Assembly (NCBI GenBank): GCA_951799425.1 | Contig: OX637391.1 | Location: forward strand, 13,448,551 to 13,512,550 | Length of the DNA stretch: 64,000 bases | Reading direction: 5' to 3' | Origin: Ilex aquifolium | Taxonomy: Eukaryota; Streptophyta; Magnoliopsida; Aquifoliales; Aquifoliaceae | Part shown: positions 23,912 to 35,228 of the stretch, in pieces | How the letters are laid out: each line of letters opens with the position of its first letter | Position numbering within the stretch: position 1 is the first letter of the stretch | The notes under the pieces: model-generated | Seen by the model: the letters and a program-made list of their open reading frames with translations, nothing else | Databases searched by the model: none | What the model was told of the DNA's origin: nothing | Made by a program: the position numbers and the translations under genes

Positions 23912-23951
23912 ATGTATATGTGTATGTGAATTTCAGGGACGAAATTCTTTT

Positions 23952-23964
23952 AAGGGGGGGAGAA
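23952..23964 (+). other. Polypurine tract
   Basis: Pure purines (aagggggggagaa) directly before the TG of the 3' LTR. This is the second-strand primer. Confidence 0.9.
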
Positions 23965-24352
23965 TGTGAAACCCGGGAAAATTTGAAATTTTTCTGAAAA
24001 AGGGCAAAATGGTAATTTGCCATTACTGCACGTATTTGAAATACATATGTTCTAGACCTCGGATGAGGAAATGGAGTGCGTCGTTGGATTCGCAACGCGA
24101 AATCTAGTGACCACCAGAAAATTCGTTGAATTCCGAGATAGTCGGATTTTGCACGTAGTTCGAGACGACTGCGTGGCGATTGACCTTTTAAAGGTCCCCA
24201 AAAACGAGAAATATTAAATTTCCTTATAATTGGATTAATGTGCCAATAAAATTTATTTGGACTTAATCCGGGACTTAATGAGTCGTTTCGGGACGAAAAA
24301 CGGACCCGAAAGTAATAAACGAGCGGTGCGATGTAGACCACACATTTAAAAT

Positions 24353-24362
24353 TATAAATAGG
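24353..24362 (+). promoter_or_regulatory. Likely TATA box in the 3' LTR
   Basis: The same TTATAAATAG as at 16829. It could drive read-out transcription into the right flank. Confidence 0.5.
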
Positions 24363-25979
24363 AGCTAAAATATCTGAAAAATCAGAATTTCCAAGCCACT
24401 TGAGTCTTTGTTCAGCCGTTCAAAGAGAGAGAGAAAGAGAGGAGAGAGAAAAGGGTTTTCTTAAGCCTTTCTCCGGCGATTTCTCCGACAACCGTCGCTC
24501 GGATTCCGTCGAGCTAGAAGAGAGAAGTGATCTACTCGTCGAGGGCTACGTCTACGTACCAAAAATAAGGCGTTTCACCGAAGATCCAAAGGTGGAGTTT
24601 GGGGAAAGTCTTGGATTTTGGGTGATTTTGGTGTATAGAGATTGCCTACATCTCTATTGAGGTAGGGGTTAATCCTATCTTGGATCATTCTACTCTAGGT
24701 GTAGCTAGAATAAGGGAATACATAAATATATGCATGAGTAATAATGTATATATGTGATTTATGGTTTGTGCCTACAAGGTGTTTGTTTAAATGCCTTAGT
24801 TGATAAATGGGTGTTATTTCAATTATATTGTGATAACATATTTGTGTGTATAGAGATAATTGAAATTTATGCTCTATGTTGTCAAGATATGACTTTGATA
24901 TGTTGATATGAATATGTGGTTTGGTAGTTATATGCACTTGATATAATTGCCATGAAGTTATGACATGTTGAACATGTGGATACATTGCTCATGTGGTAGA
25001 TGTTGCATTTTGAGCATTTTCATGGCATCACATTCATGGGACTATTGCATGAGTGTTGGTGTGTGGGAGATGCATGGATATAATCAACACCTTGTTTGGT
25101 GGTTGATATGTGGGCTTGGAAATGTGGACCGATGGTCACATGGAGTCACATGATTGCATTGCATAAGGAAAAACTTGTGTTGGGTATAGCAAGAAGGGGC
25201 ATGACGACTTCCTTGGGTGCAAAACCCTAAACCACTTGGTTGAGTCACTTGGCCGGCGGTGAGATTCCAGAAAAGTGACACGGTGTACGGAACCGGCGGT
25301 GTGATTCCGAAAATCCGTTGCCCAAAGAAAACACAAGGGTTTTGGTTATAAAAACACCCATTCAATGGGTAGATTCCAATGATGATCGGATTTCATAACG
25401 ATCATTGGAAGGGTTTTTCCGTCAATAGACGGGGTGCATTACACTTTGGCGTTGCATTGTGTTGCGTGAGTCGGTGGGGACTCGGGTTGAAATGCATGGG
25501 TGAGTGTCACTTCATTCCATGGCATAGCATTGTTGCATTCCATCATAGAATGCATAAGTATGTGAAATGTTAAGTGATATGTTTATGTTATGATTACATG
25601 AGCATGTGCATCTAGGGGGAGAGTAACCTCTATAGGTTTATCTCTACTGGGCGTTGTGCTCACCCTATACGGGAAACCATTTTCAGGTGTCGGGTTTACA
25701 CCGGCGATTGGCTCCCATGGAGAGCATCAAGGGTGAAGGGGGCCTATGTGTGGCCTTATATCAAGATTTTGTAAACCTTTTGTTTTTAAAATGGTTTATG
25801 ACATGTAAATATTGTAAAACATTATATTTGAATTATGAATGTATGAGGTTGTATGTAATATGACTTGGATGGACTATGTATAATGTGAGAATTTTCATTA
25901 TACATGTTTTGGGTGACCTTGGGAAGGTTTGAAATGAGTTGGAAATGAAAAACTAAGGAAATGGGCAAAATATGTCTTT

Positions 25980-26185
25980 AGCTACCGGTAGCTCACAGGT
26001 AGTTGTTTTCCCGAAGGAACAGCTACCGGTAGCCAACAGGTAGTCGTAACTCCAGAAGGTTTCGGCTACCGGTAGCCAACAGGTAGTCGTAACTCCAGAA
26101 GGTTTCGGCTACCGGTAGACAACAGGTAGTCGTCACTCCAGAAGGTTTCAGCTACCGGTAGCCGATAAACAGCTACCGGTAGCTA
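25980..26185 (+). repeat. Array of GCTACCGGTAGC palindromes in the 3' LTR
   Basis: Exact counterpart of 18456-18661. Confidence 0.9.
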
Positions 26186-26458
26186 GTCCAAAAATCTGAA
26201 ATTTTTAAATGTTTGGCCAAATCTTTGGGCTTTGAATTTCCTTCCCTTAGGTGATCAAAGTGGACCCTAATGGGGTACAAACCACGGTGTATGAGACTTT
26301 AATTGAATCAAATGAATGTTAAACCGAATTTTCATTATGGGTTATAATCCCGGTTTTTGGAAGATATTCTTGACGTGGTGTCGGGCTAAGCGATATCCAC
26401 GGATGTTTCCGCGGGTTGATGGGTTATCAACGGGACCCCCGGATTTTGGGGCGTCACA

Positions 26459-26463
26459 GAGAG
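26459..26463. repeat. Target site duplication, right (gagag)
   Basis: Matches 16436-16440 and abuts the CA end of the 3' LTR. Confidence 0.8.
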
Positions 26464-27165
26464 AGGGAGATAGAGAGACAGAGAGATATATATTAAGGTT
26501 ATATGGGAAATTATATATATATTTTTTTGATCAAAATGGGAAATTATATTGACACCTGACATTTTGTTTTATTATGTGGACACTCTTTTACATTTCAAAA
26601 ATTACATTGACACCCCAAATTCATTAAAAATAATTTATGTCGTTAATAAAAAAGTAAGATAATGACAATCATACCCCTGAGTTGAAAAACAAAATCATGT
26701 GAACTACATTACAACTGAGACCCTAATTAAACGAATTTAACACGTAGGTCATATCACTAAAACTCAAGTGAACTACTTTCAACCTTATCACTTAACTAAT
26801 AATGTTCACAGTTCAAAAAAAAAAATAATAATGTTCATTTATTTTTGAGTGGTATGAGGTTTGAATTTATTTATTTATTTTGACTTAGTCTGGGTGACTT
26901 ACAAGGCTAAAAAAGTCTTTATAAGAAATTGTTAACGTCTATCAAATGTCAAGAGTCTAAATAATATTTAAAGTGTGAGGGGGTGTGAATATAATTCAAG
27001 ATAAACTCATTTTTTTTTGTTTACTCATTTTAAATTTGGATTTACTTGCAAATAATTTGAGTCAGATGCTCTTAATTCGTCTATTATTTTTTTTATTCAA
27101 AGCAATGGCTTTGTTTAATATTTTTCGCAAAGCTTCTCCTACACGTACGTTACCCAACCCGTGCA
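26464..27165. other. AT-rich spacer, right flank of the gypsy element
   Basis: The first ~140 bp repeat sequence found at 15780-15870 ('agagacagagagatatatat', then a 'ggacac..ttttacat' segment). The rest is AT-rich with no recognisable gene. Confidence 0.5.
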
Positions 27166-27315
27166 CGCTGAAGTACTCTCCCATTCCCCTCCCCCATCTC
27201 TCTCTCTGGTGTACCTCTCAGTCTCTGTCTTTCCCTCACCACTCCAAATCGTCATCACCACTGGCACATCGCCACCGCCGCAACTCCAGGTATGGACTTC
27301 TCTAATTGGCTCCCA

Positions 27316-27348
<33 letters not shown>

Positions 27349-27570
27349 ATCTCTCTCTTCATTCGTGCTCCCACTGAAACTCCACCGAAACCCCCCTAAA
27401 ACTAGACCGAAAACCCCATTGAAACCCCTCTGAAAACCCCACTGCAACTGCACCAAAGATCAGACCCAAAACCCACCTCCACCCCGCTGAAACTGCACCA
27501 AAAAACAGACCCAAAACCCACAAAAAAACCCCACTGAAAGTGCACCAAAAATCAGACCGAAATTTGCACC
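27166..27570 (+). promoter_or_regulatory. CT-rich leader, probably of Ulp1-like copy 2
   Basis: A pyrimidine-rich stretch with a (CT)n run at 27314-27342 and a CCAG|GTATGG donor near 27289, resembling 7550-7760 upstream of copy 1. It is followed by repeated 'accccactgaaa'-type units to about 27550. The host PAP fragment at 28310 separates it from copy 2, so the link is inference. Confidence 0.4.
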
Positions 27571-28309
27571 TGGAGAAGTACTTTGAAATTTCTCTTTGTA
27601 GAAGTAATTTGAAATTTGTAATTTGTAATTTGCAATTTTTAAAATTTATGAGCTATTCCTACATAATTAGAATTTGTGAATTTCTCCAATAGTCAATGGG
27701 CAATGACAGTGGAGTCTCCAATTTCTCCAATTGTCATTAGAATTTGTGAATTTCTACATCATTAGTATATTAATAGTTAGTTTTTGATAAATGCGTTTCT
27801 TTCGTTTAGGATTTGGAAAATGCCTTTTTTTTTTCCCACTGCAAATTTTTTGATATATGCGTGTCTTTCGTTTAGGATTTGGAAAATGCATTTTTTTTCC
27901 AACTGCAAATTCTTTCGTTTAGGATTTGAAAAAGCATTTTTTTTTTTGGTTTTGATAATATTTTGTAGTTGAATAACTTTACCATCTAAAGTGATATAAT
28001 CCGAGTGATTAATAGTTTTAAACAGTATAATTAATCTGATTATTTCTTTTTTAGAAAAAATTTATATTAATGGCCTATGTAATTAACGATAATTAGGTCA
28101 TTGATTATTTTATTTTAGCACCACTTGTACTCTTGTAATAAGCAACTTTTGATTATTGAATATAATTGAAAGAGTTATCTCTTTTTTCTTCTCAATGAAC
28201 AGATTTATTGAAGCCTTTAGGATTGTAAATCTTTGTCCAAAACAAGTGCACTTTTATCTCTTTTTTATATCTGGTTTTTGGGTGTTTGATGCTGGTAAAC
28301 TCTGGAGAA

Positions 28310-28569
28310 ATGGGTTTGCAATCTATGACTGGTATTGTACTCTCTCTCTTAGTTCTTATGGGATTGGTGTTAGTAGTTCAAGGTAAAAGCAGCAAAATTC
28401 CAATAACCCTTGAAGGACCCTTCAAGCCTGTGATTGTCCCTCTTGAACAACGCTTCCGGGGACATGCCGTGGATTTGCCTGACACACGACTGTGAAAGGT
28501 TTTCAGCCTGAACAAATCTCAGTTTCTCTCTTGAACAAGTTGATTCAGTTTGGATATCTTGGATCACAG
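28310..28569 (+). pseudogene. Purple acid phosphatase (PAP15-like) first exon, frameshifted
   Basis: From ATG 28310 there is a signal peptide (IVLSLLVLMGLVLVVQG), then ITLEGPFKPVIVPLEQRFRG and HAVDLPDT, the standard N-terminus of PAP13/PAP15-type secreted phosphatases (phytase-related). After DLPDT the expected DPRV segment is shortened and the frame shifts; GFQPEQISVSL follows. A second shift leads to DSVWISWIT at 28535-28568, ending on a donor (ACAG|GTATAT). No metal-binding region follows within the window. This is an isolated exon with at least two frame errors. It may have been carried here by a transposon. Confidence 0.78.
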
Positions 28570-29139
28570 GTATATATGGCCATTTCTATGGGGGTGGGGT
28601 GGATGTTTAAAAACTGGAAATGAAATGGGTTTTAACTAAAACCATTGATAAATAACAATTCACTCATTTGTTATGTCTGTTCTTTAGTAATATATAGATC
28701 TTAGGTTCAATTTCTTTCCACACCTCTAAGAACTAGTCATCCTTATCTTTTTGGGGACATGTTTTAGACCAGCTCAAGTCACGATTGTCGACGGCTAAGC
28801 TTGAAGGAATAATTGATACAAATCTGGATTGGAAAAAAAATCATGGGTTTTATTATTATTTTCCTAGGGATAATCTTTAAAAGAAAACCCTAAACAAGAT
28901 TGAATTTGAGGGACTTGTTAATAAAAATTGTGCATAGGGTGTACCACCTAGATTCTTCAAGTTATCGTCTTAGTATGATTTAAATCTCTTCTCATGTACC
29001 ATTTTTTTTTACTAAATTAAGGAGAACACTACTATACCGCAAACTTGCTTTTCGGTACCATACGGAAAAGTAAGTTGGCCTTACGCATGCCTCTATAAAA
29101 CCTGTTTCACTAGTATATAGTTGAACTTTAGTTGTTACC
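28570..29139. other. Spacer, no gene seen
   Basis: Starts with an intron-like donor from the PAP fragment. No further PAP exon (metal ligands GDLG, GNHE) was found. Confidence 0.5.
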
Positions 29140-29600
29140 AAAAAGTGGTAACTAGCCCAAAAGTTGTATCTCATCCCCAAAACTTGTAACCCTAAAAAAT
29201 ATTGTAATCTAACCCACAAAATTGTAACATACCAAAAAAATTGAAATCAAATCCATGAAAGTTATAACTCTAGAAAAATTGTAACCCACCATTAAACTTG
29301 TACAACAGCCAAAAGAGTTGTTGTCTTACCCTAAAAGGTACAATCCCTGAAAAGTTGTATCCCATTATTAAAGTTGTCCCCCACCCCCAAAGAGTTATAA
29401 TCATACCATTAAAGTTGTTACCTACCAAAAAGTTTGAAACCAAATATACGAAAGTTATAACCCAAGAAAAGTTGTAACCCTCTATTCAAATTTTACCACA
29501 TCCAATAGATTTGTACCGCATCCAAAAGAGTTGTACCCCATCCCAATAGAGTTGTACTCACATCCAAAAAAGTTGTAACCATCCATTAATAGTTCAGTTT
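29140..29600 (-). repeat. Degenerate minisatellite, minus orientation
   Basis: More than 18 units of about 20 bp read 'aaaagttgtaaccc' or 'aaagttgtacccc' on the plus strand, the reverse complement of the unit in the large array. It lies just upstream of Ulp1-like copy 2. Confidence 0.75.
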
Positions 29601-29919
29601 AGTTAAAAAAGAGAGCGTCGTAATCCGTGAATTAGTACAAGTTGCTGTCTTTAAAATAGATAGTGTAATAAAAAAATATATTTTCAGTAACTATTTTAGC
29701 TACTATCCTTGGAGTTGCTCTTAGTTAGCTTGCATATCTATTTTTTTTCCCAATAGTACACAAATGAGTGTGGATGTTTCGAATTTGATCAGATTCAAAT
29801 ATAACTTTATTTCGTCCGGTGAAAAATTATGAACATTTATTATGAACATTTTTTTTTGAAAATTTTCTTTTCTATTAGATCTTATACATCTTTTACCAAG
29901 AAGATGATGCATGGTGCAG

Positions 29920-32900
29920 GGCGACGAAGATGGTAAGCAATACAAAAAAAAAAAACCAGAGCTTCGTAAGCGCCAAAGAATTGATACTTACAAATATTCA
30001 TTAAAAAAGGCTAATGTCTAAAGTGCAGTGTCTTTAATGCCATTACATTCAACCATTTCAATATTTTTAATTCATTGATTTAAAGTTGTAAAACATCTTG
30101 CAGCATCTTCTTGGTACCCGTTGCTCTCCTTCATTGCTAGTTAAAGTAATTCAATCATGCAATGATCAACAAAAGCGAGGCATTGTGGAAATGGGATTTG
30201 GGGGGTTTACTTAGTTTGACAATCCACAGCATTAAAAGGGGTTTATGCGAGTGGATCTTGAACATATTTGACCCTAATACATGTACTCTGAATGTGCACA
30301 ATGAATCTATGATGTTTACTCCAATGGATGTTGAATGGATCTTGGGGTTAAAGTATGGGGGGATGAATTGGAGACGAACGACTCCCCATCATTAATGACA
30401 GATCTTCAACAATCAATATTTGAAAACAAAAAGGAGTTGTCGTTGCGTGACATAAAGTACAAACTACAGAAATTGAATGAGGATTCCGAAGAATTTCAGC
30501 GTTACTTTGTTCTATTTGCTGTTGGGCATTTCCTGTGCCCCACAATGAAATGCACAGTCAATGACACACTATTGCACATGGTATTGAACGTCTCAGCTTT
30601 GAGGGGTATGAATTGGGCCAAGTATGTGTTTGATGCTATCATTCAGGGGGTACGAGATTTCAAGACGACAAAACGTCAAAGTGTCAATGGTTGCATTCTT
30701 GTTCTCATGGTAACATATTTTTATTTGAATAATGTTGATTGCAAGAGTCTTCTATGCACTTTGATTTTTATTAATCGTATTACATTCGTGTCATATAGAT
30801 TTGGTACTTTGAGTGTTTCACACCACAAACAGAGACGGTGGTCCCATTGGTTTCTCGACCGTGCCTATGTATTGTATCATGGGGGGACAATGAAATAAGT
30901 AAGCGCCTACATCTTCTAAACAAGTTAGGAGGCTTCAAAAGTGACAAGGTAAATCGGTGTGATTTAATCCTTTTTGTATCGTTTATTCATGCTATCTCAG
31001 AATTATATGCTACTAATAACATAACATGCCATTGCATTCTTGAATTAGGTTAAGTTCTTAGTTGATGCGGTGTGTCGTGACCCACTAGCTGTCGAGGAAG
31101 TTATCAAGGAAGGCATTCACTCAGAAGCGGGAGTTCCAATGCAGTTACATACACAGGTATTGTTCAACACCCACTGCTAAAGTTTGGATTTCCAATATTG
31201 TTTGTTTGTCTAAACGGAAATTTTCTATTTACTTAGGATTTTGAAGAAAGGCTCTTAAGATTAGAGGTGGATCAGGCCACCACCAAGAAAGCCATGCGTG
31301 AGGATTCAATCAAGGTGTTTAACGAGCTTGCCGGAATGAAGAATTGGATACAAGAGTTGTCCGAAAAATTGAACGACTTTTGCGACAAATCTAAAGAAAG
31401 AGTCACATCAGTTGATAGTGGCGAGGCGATAAAGCTTGTAAGTTTTTTTTCTTTTTGTTTGGTGTATTATTTTCTGCATCTTTTTTTTTTAATTGTTAAG
31501 TCTTGGAAGTTTGTGCTCATAACATTGACAGGATGAAGTCAGTACATCTAATGATGATGATTACCCTCATGAACCTAAAGGTGGGTACCCTCATATACAG
31601 AACCTCCAAGATTCGAATAAGAGAAATATATGGGCCTACATAGTGGACACTTCATTGAAGGATGCGTAAGTAATCCTAGAACTTCCTTGCTTATCACAAT
31701 ATGTATTCGTTATTGGTACATGATTCATTAATGTATGGTGTGATTGTAATAAGCAGGGAAGTTCTTGTTTCTTTTGATGAATCCCACCATTTCTTGAGTC
31801 GTGCAGATTTGCAATCATTGCTTGAATCCAATTGGGTGCGCGATTCTGTAAGTGCTTTGCTTTTAACTATATTTTTTTATTCAACTATTATGAAGAATGC
31901 AATCAGTCCCAAAATGACACTAACTTGTCACTTCTTCTCCACTTAACAGATAATAAGTGCGGTGCCTTGTATTATGTTGACCAATGAAAAGATAGACGCC
32001 ACCACAAAAAAGAGAGATGGTACTTGCCAACTTGGTTCTCGGTAATGTATTTCTACACATATGCGTTGTGTACTCACTAACTGTCTATATCTTTGACACC
32101 GACACAGAACTAATTTATGATTGTTGTTGGCAGCAACAAACAATTCCATTACAGTGGACAGAGAATGGTTGTTTGGATGAGAACTTTCGAGAACACTGTG
32201 CTTATTTAATCCGTGACCTTAACAAATGCGATAAGGTTTGACATTGCTTTTAGACTGTTCTTATCTATCCTATTCATCTTCTTGGATATTTATGTCTTAG
32301 TTTATTCATGGTTTACCTTTATGTTCTAATGTAGATATATATACCTATTAATGGTGACAACAGTCATTGGTATTTAACGGTGGTAGATGTAAATAATAAG
32401 GCGGTGATGATTCTCGATAACTTGCGTGATCCTCGCAGGAAGCATATCCGACTCTCCTAGTCTGTTAAACCAGTAAGTTTATGCATCGTAAATTTTGTGA
32501 AAGGTGTAACCACAATAGGTTTCATATAAATTTATTGAAAACATGAACAGGTGAAGGTACTACATCGTCTACTTGCTGAGTTAGCGGATGATGTTGAACA
32601 CATACACAAATGGCCGATCAGTACACCAAGATGGGTGCCGGTTCAGGGCAATGGATTTGATTGCGGAATGTACGTAATAGAGTTGATCCGAGCACCATAG
32701 TTGGGTCAAAAAATCCGTATCAGGGTATTATACTTCACTGAATTTTGTATTATGTCATATAGTGTTGCTTTACAACCAGTACAGAATGAGGTTTTCTAAC
32801 ATGGTAATGCAATGTTTTTGTGCTCTTGTAGGAACCAAATGCAGATACAAGGAAGGAGTTAGCACTAAGTCTTGTCACACATGTTGACAACAAACATAGG

Positions 32901-32933
32901 GACATGATAGTTTTTAGGGCGTCAAATGGTTAA
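29920..32933 (+). pseudogene. Ulp1-like (C48-type) protease gene of transposon type, copy 2, broken
   Basis: The exon order matches copy 1. A conserved exon follows a TTGCAG acceptor near 30104 (LGTRCSP, GFGGLLSLTIHSIKRGLCEW, FDPNTCTLNVHNESM, VEWILGLKYGG). A frame change in a G run (30357-30362) precedes DELETN and EDSEEFQRYFVLFAVGHFLC. Next come NWAKYVFDAIIQGVRDFKTT, a coiled-coil-like exon (RLEVDQATTKKAMREDS) and an acidic piece. The protease domain has His in SHWYLTVVDV (32365-32367), Asp in ILDNL (32416-32418), Gln in VPVQGNG (32644-32646) and Cys in GFDCGMYV (32662-32664). In-frame TAG codons stand at 32458 and 32698. The last exon ends RASNG-stop. The catalytic set is present but the frame is interrupted. 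Confidence 0.78.
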
Positions 32934-32989
32934 AAGTTTTTTTGTGGTTGCAATATTGTTGGTTCTTGCAGTTCTCTTCTTTGAAGCTA

Positions 32990-33180
32990 TTTACATTTCT
33001 CCATTCACTTTTTAGTATGAGTTACAACCTTTGGGGAATGGGTTCCAACTTTAATGGTTGGGTAAAAACAGTTGCTGGATTCTAATTTTTTTGGGTGGGG
33101 TCTAACTTTTTGAGGTTGGATTCCAATTTTTTTGTAGTGCTGATTCTAACTTTTTTGGTTGTGTTTCAAATTTTTTAGTA
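32990..33180 (+). repeat. Degenerate minisatellite patch
   Basis: Units such as 'gggttccaactttaatggttg' repeat directly after Ulp1-like copy 2. They are cut off by a LINE 3' end. Confidence 0.65.
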
Positions 33181-33618
33181 TATTCAAATGCAGTGTCTGA
33201 TAGGCTAGCTAATCAGGCTGTTTTATATGGGAGATCTGTAGATTTTTCGGTGGACTTGGAGCTGCCAAGTGAAGTGAGTCTTGCTTTGCTTAATGATCAG
33301 TTGAATTTACCTATGCTGCCTAAGAGGAAGAGGCTATGCTTTGATGATCAGGGTTGATGAATTAAATTTATGCTGCTGAAGATCAGTGTGGAATTGTTTG
33401 AAATCCTTGAAGGAGGGGGTTTGCTGGCTTGAAGGTTTTGGTGTTTTTTGTTTAAGTTTGTTTTTGTTGATAGGCGTCTGTGCCGTGTTTTTTGAGTTGG
33501 TTTGATAGACTGATATGCCTTGTTTTTGGCGTTTTGTTTGAAAGGTTGATATGCCTATTTTGCTTCTTGTAATTTCTGATTTTGTGAATAACTAATTTTT
33601 CTTTTTAAAAAAAAAAAA
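33181..33618 (+). mobile_element. 5'-truncated LINE 3' end with poly(A) tail
   Basis: It encodes the end of a LINE RNase H domain (SNAVSDRLANQAVLYGRSVD, stop near 33358), followed by a T-rich 3' untranslated region and a run of 12 A at 33607-33618. The orientation is given by the tail. It inserted into minisatellite. A target duplication could not be settled; 'ttggttg' occurs near both ends but is common in the array. Confidence 0.7.
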
Positions 33619-33902
33619 TTGGTTGGTGAGAATGGTTGTTGATTGAGTATTGGTAGATATAGACAAATTCTGGAATAAGGGCGTACATGAATACTATTTG
33701 CAGTTGGCATTTCATGGCATAAGTATGTAAATGCCCTCATTGAAACCATTATTTAAGAAGACTTAAATTTCGTATGCTTGACAGTAGATCTGCATCTTTT
33801 TCTACTCTCCTCTACATTTTCATCCCTTCCCTTCTAGTTCTACATCTCCTTCCTTTTCTACCCTCATTTGAAGATCTTTAACTTCTCATTTTGAACCGGG
33901 GA

Positions 33903-34253
33903 ATGACCAAACAACATAAATGGTATGTTTTTTTTAAGGGTAGGGTTGTTGGAATTTATCCATTATGGGAGGAATGCCATCAACATGTTGTAGGTTATAG
34001 TGGGGCATTGTACAGGAGTTTTGCTTCTTGGGAGGATGCAGAAGTGGCCCTTTCCAACTATATTGCGTCTGATAATCCTCACAAAGCAGGTGCAGAGATG
34101 ACACATGAAGTGGGTAATACAGCACAGATGACACATGAAGAACTGGGTAACAGGGCACATGGCAATGCGAATGAATTTGTATGCTGCATTGTAGGATTGG
34201 TAATAGGTATCATACTCACTCATATTATATACGACTTTGTCGCACGATTATGA
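33903..34253 (+). CDS. Small protein: RNase H1 N-terminal (viroplasmin-like) domain plus C-terminal membrane segment
   Basis: 116 aa from ATG 33903. Residues about 6-50 (KWYVFFKGRVVGIYPLWEEC ... GYSGALYRSFASWEDAEVAL) match the RNase H1 N-terminal RNA:DNA hybrid-binding fold, shared with caulimovirus viroplasmins: conserved Trp/Tyr-Val, G-x-Y, W-x-EC, S-G-A-x-Y and F. A linker holds a repeated EMTHEVGN / QMTHEELGN piece. Residues about 92-112 (VCCIVGLVIGIILTHIIYDF) form one hydrophobic helix. No RNase H catalytic domain follows. A TATA-like TATTTAAG (33749) and a pyrimidine-rich leader precede the ATG. The frame is clean and looks like a live small gene. Plant genomes contain many such short proteins; the function is unknown, and tail anchoring is inference. 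Confidence 0.6.
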   Translation: MTKQHKWYVFFKGRVVGIYPLWEECHQHVVGYSGALYRSFASWEDAEVALSNYIASDNPHKAGAEMTHEVGNTAQMTHEELGNRAHGNANEFVCCIVGLVIGIILTHIIYDFVARL

Positions 34254-34439
34254 ACTAGTTGATGTTTTATCCAACTCAAAATGGCCTGCACAATTCTAAT
34301 TTTGTTTTTAAGAAGAAAGAAAGATTTTATAGATTGAACCCAAGAAAATTACAAGAATCAAAGATTTACAAGATAAAGCATCAAAATACAATTTTACACA
34401 TTGTTGGCTTTAATCCTTCAAGATGCTTTGAAGGAATTT

Positions 34440-34680
34440 ACATTACCACCAAAGGCCCAGGCACTTCGAACTACTTCAACAATCCACCCCTCTTGCTATC
34501 AACCCAGCCACAACAGTGCCTACAAAATCAACCCCTCCTGCTATCAACCCAGATAGCCCAGCCACAGTAGCCTACAAAATGACAAGGACTTCAACAGTCC
34601 ATCCTATCAACCCAGCCACAGCAGCGCCTACAAAATGACACAGTCAACCCCTCCTGCTAGCAACCCAGTTATGATCGTTT
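34440..34680. repeat. Imperfect tandem repeat around 'tatcaacccagccacag'
   Basis: Four to five copies of 'cctgctatcaacccag' and 'agtgcctacaaaat' alternate at 35-65 bp. No coding frame fits. Confidence 0.6.
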
Positions 34681-35228
34681 CAAAACTGGCAACACACAGT
34701 AGCAAATTCAGAAGAGCACCCAACAAATCCAGACCTTGCAAAGCCTTCAAAATTTGAGACAAAATGCACCATAAAAAAATAAACCCTTTTTTGTTTGGTT
34801 CAAAAAAATGTATTGTTTTGTTCCACAAAATATATTATCAGCCATTTCAAGATTATATGAAATAGACTACAAAACCTCTAGTAACCTCTACTATATTTCA
34901 TATATTTGGGAAAGGGCAGACCCTCCTGTTTGGGAACCCAAAAGTATATCCAATGCACACTATATACAAAAATAGTCAGTGTAACTTTTGGAATTTCCCA
35001 ATCCAAACTAATATCCCCACAGTTTTATCATTTTCTAACTGCCATCCTTGTACCGCTGCCGTGCCTTCGTTATAATCTTGTCTCTTGGTTTATTGTATAC
35101 ATGGGTAACTAGCTTAATTGCTAGATCCATGCGCATTTGATTTGATTACTCCTAAAGACAACAATATATTAAGTGAGTTCACAAATTAAAATGTTAAAAC
35201 AAATTTAGTTCACTAAAAATAAAATGTA
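34681..35228. other. Spacer, 3' flank of Ulp1-like copy 3
   Basis: AT-rich, no gene recognised. It contains the likely 3' untranslated part of the minus-strand gene. Confidence 0.45.

Larger units (their letters stand above)
16441..26458 (+). mobile_element. Complete Ty3/gypsy chromovirus, probably Tekay/Del lineage
   Basis: 10,018 bp, with two LTRs of 2,494 bp, a primer binding site for initiator-Met tRNA, one intact gag-pol frame, a polypurine tract and a 5-bp target duplication (gagag at 16436-16440 and 26459-26463). By eye the LTRs differ at three positions: 16548 c / 24072 t in 'gaggaaacggag', one site near 18368 / 25892, and one near 18771 / 26295. That points to a very recent insertion. 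Long LTRs, domain order PR-RT-RH-IN and the C-terminal chromo-like segment fit the Tekay/Del chromoviruses; the lineage call is inference. This is the only element here that looks capable of movement. Confidence 0.95.
23965..26458 (+). repeat. 3' LTR of the gypsy element (2,494 bp)
   Basis: Almost identical to 16441-18934 at a fixed offset of 7,524 bp with no length difference. The three differences seen are all transitions, and in each the 3' LTR has the T or A state. Confidence 0.95.

Noticed and set aside
27784-28386. Phe-rich plus-strand frames before the PAP exon
   Set aside because: They come from T-rich repeated DNA ('tctttcgtttaggatttgga') and have no domain.
33903-34253. Reading the viroplasmin-like domain as an integrated caulimovirus
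   Set aside because: No movement, coat, protease or RT regions of a pararetrovirus are nearby, and the fold is also the N-terminal domain of cellular RNase H1.
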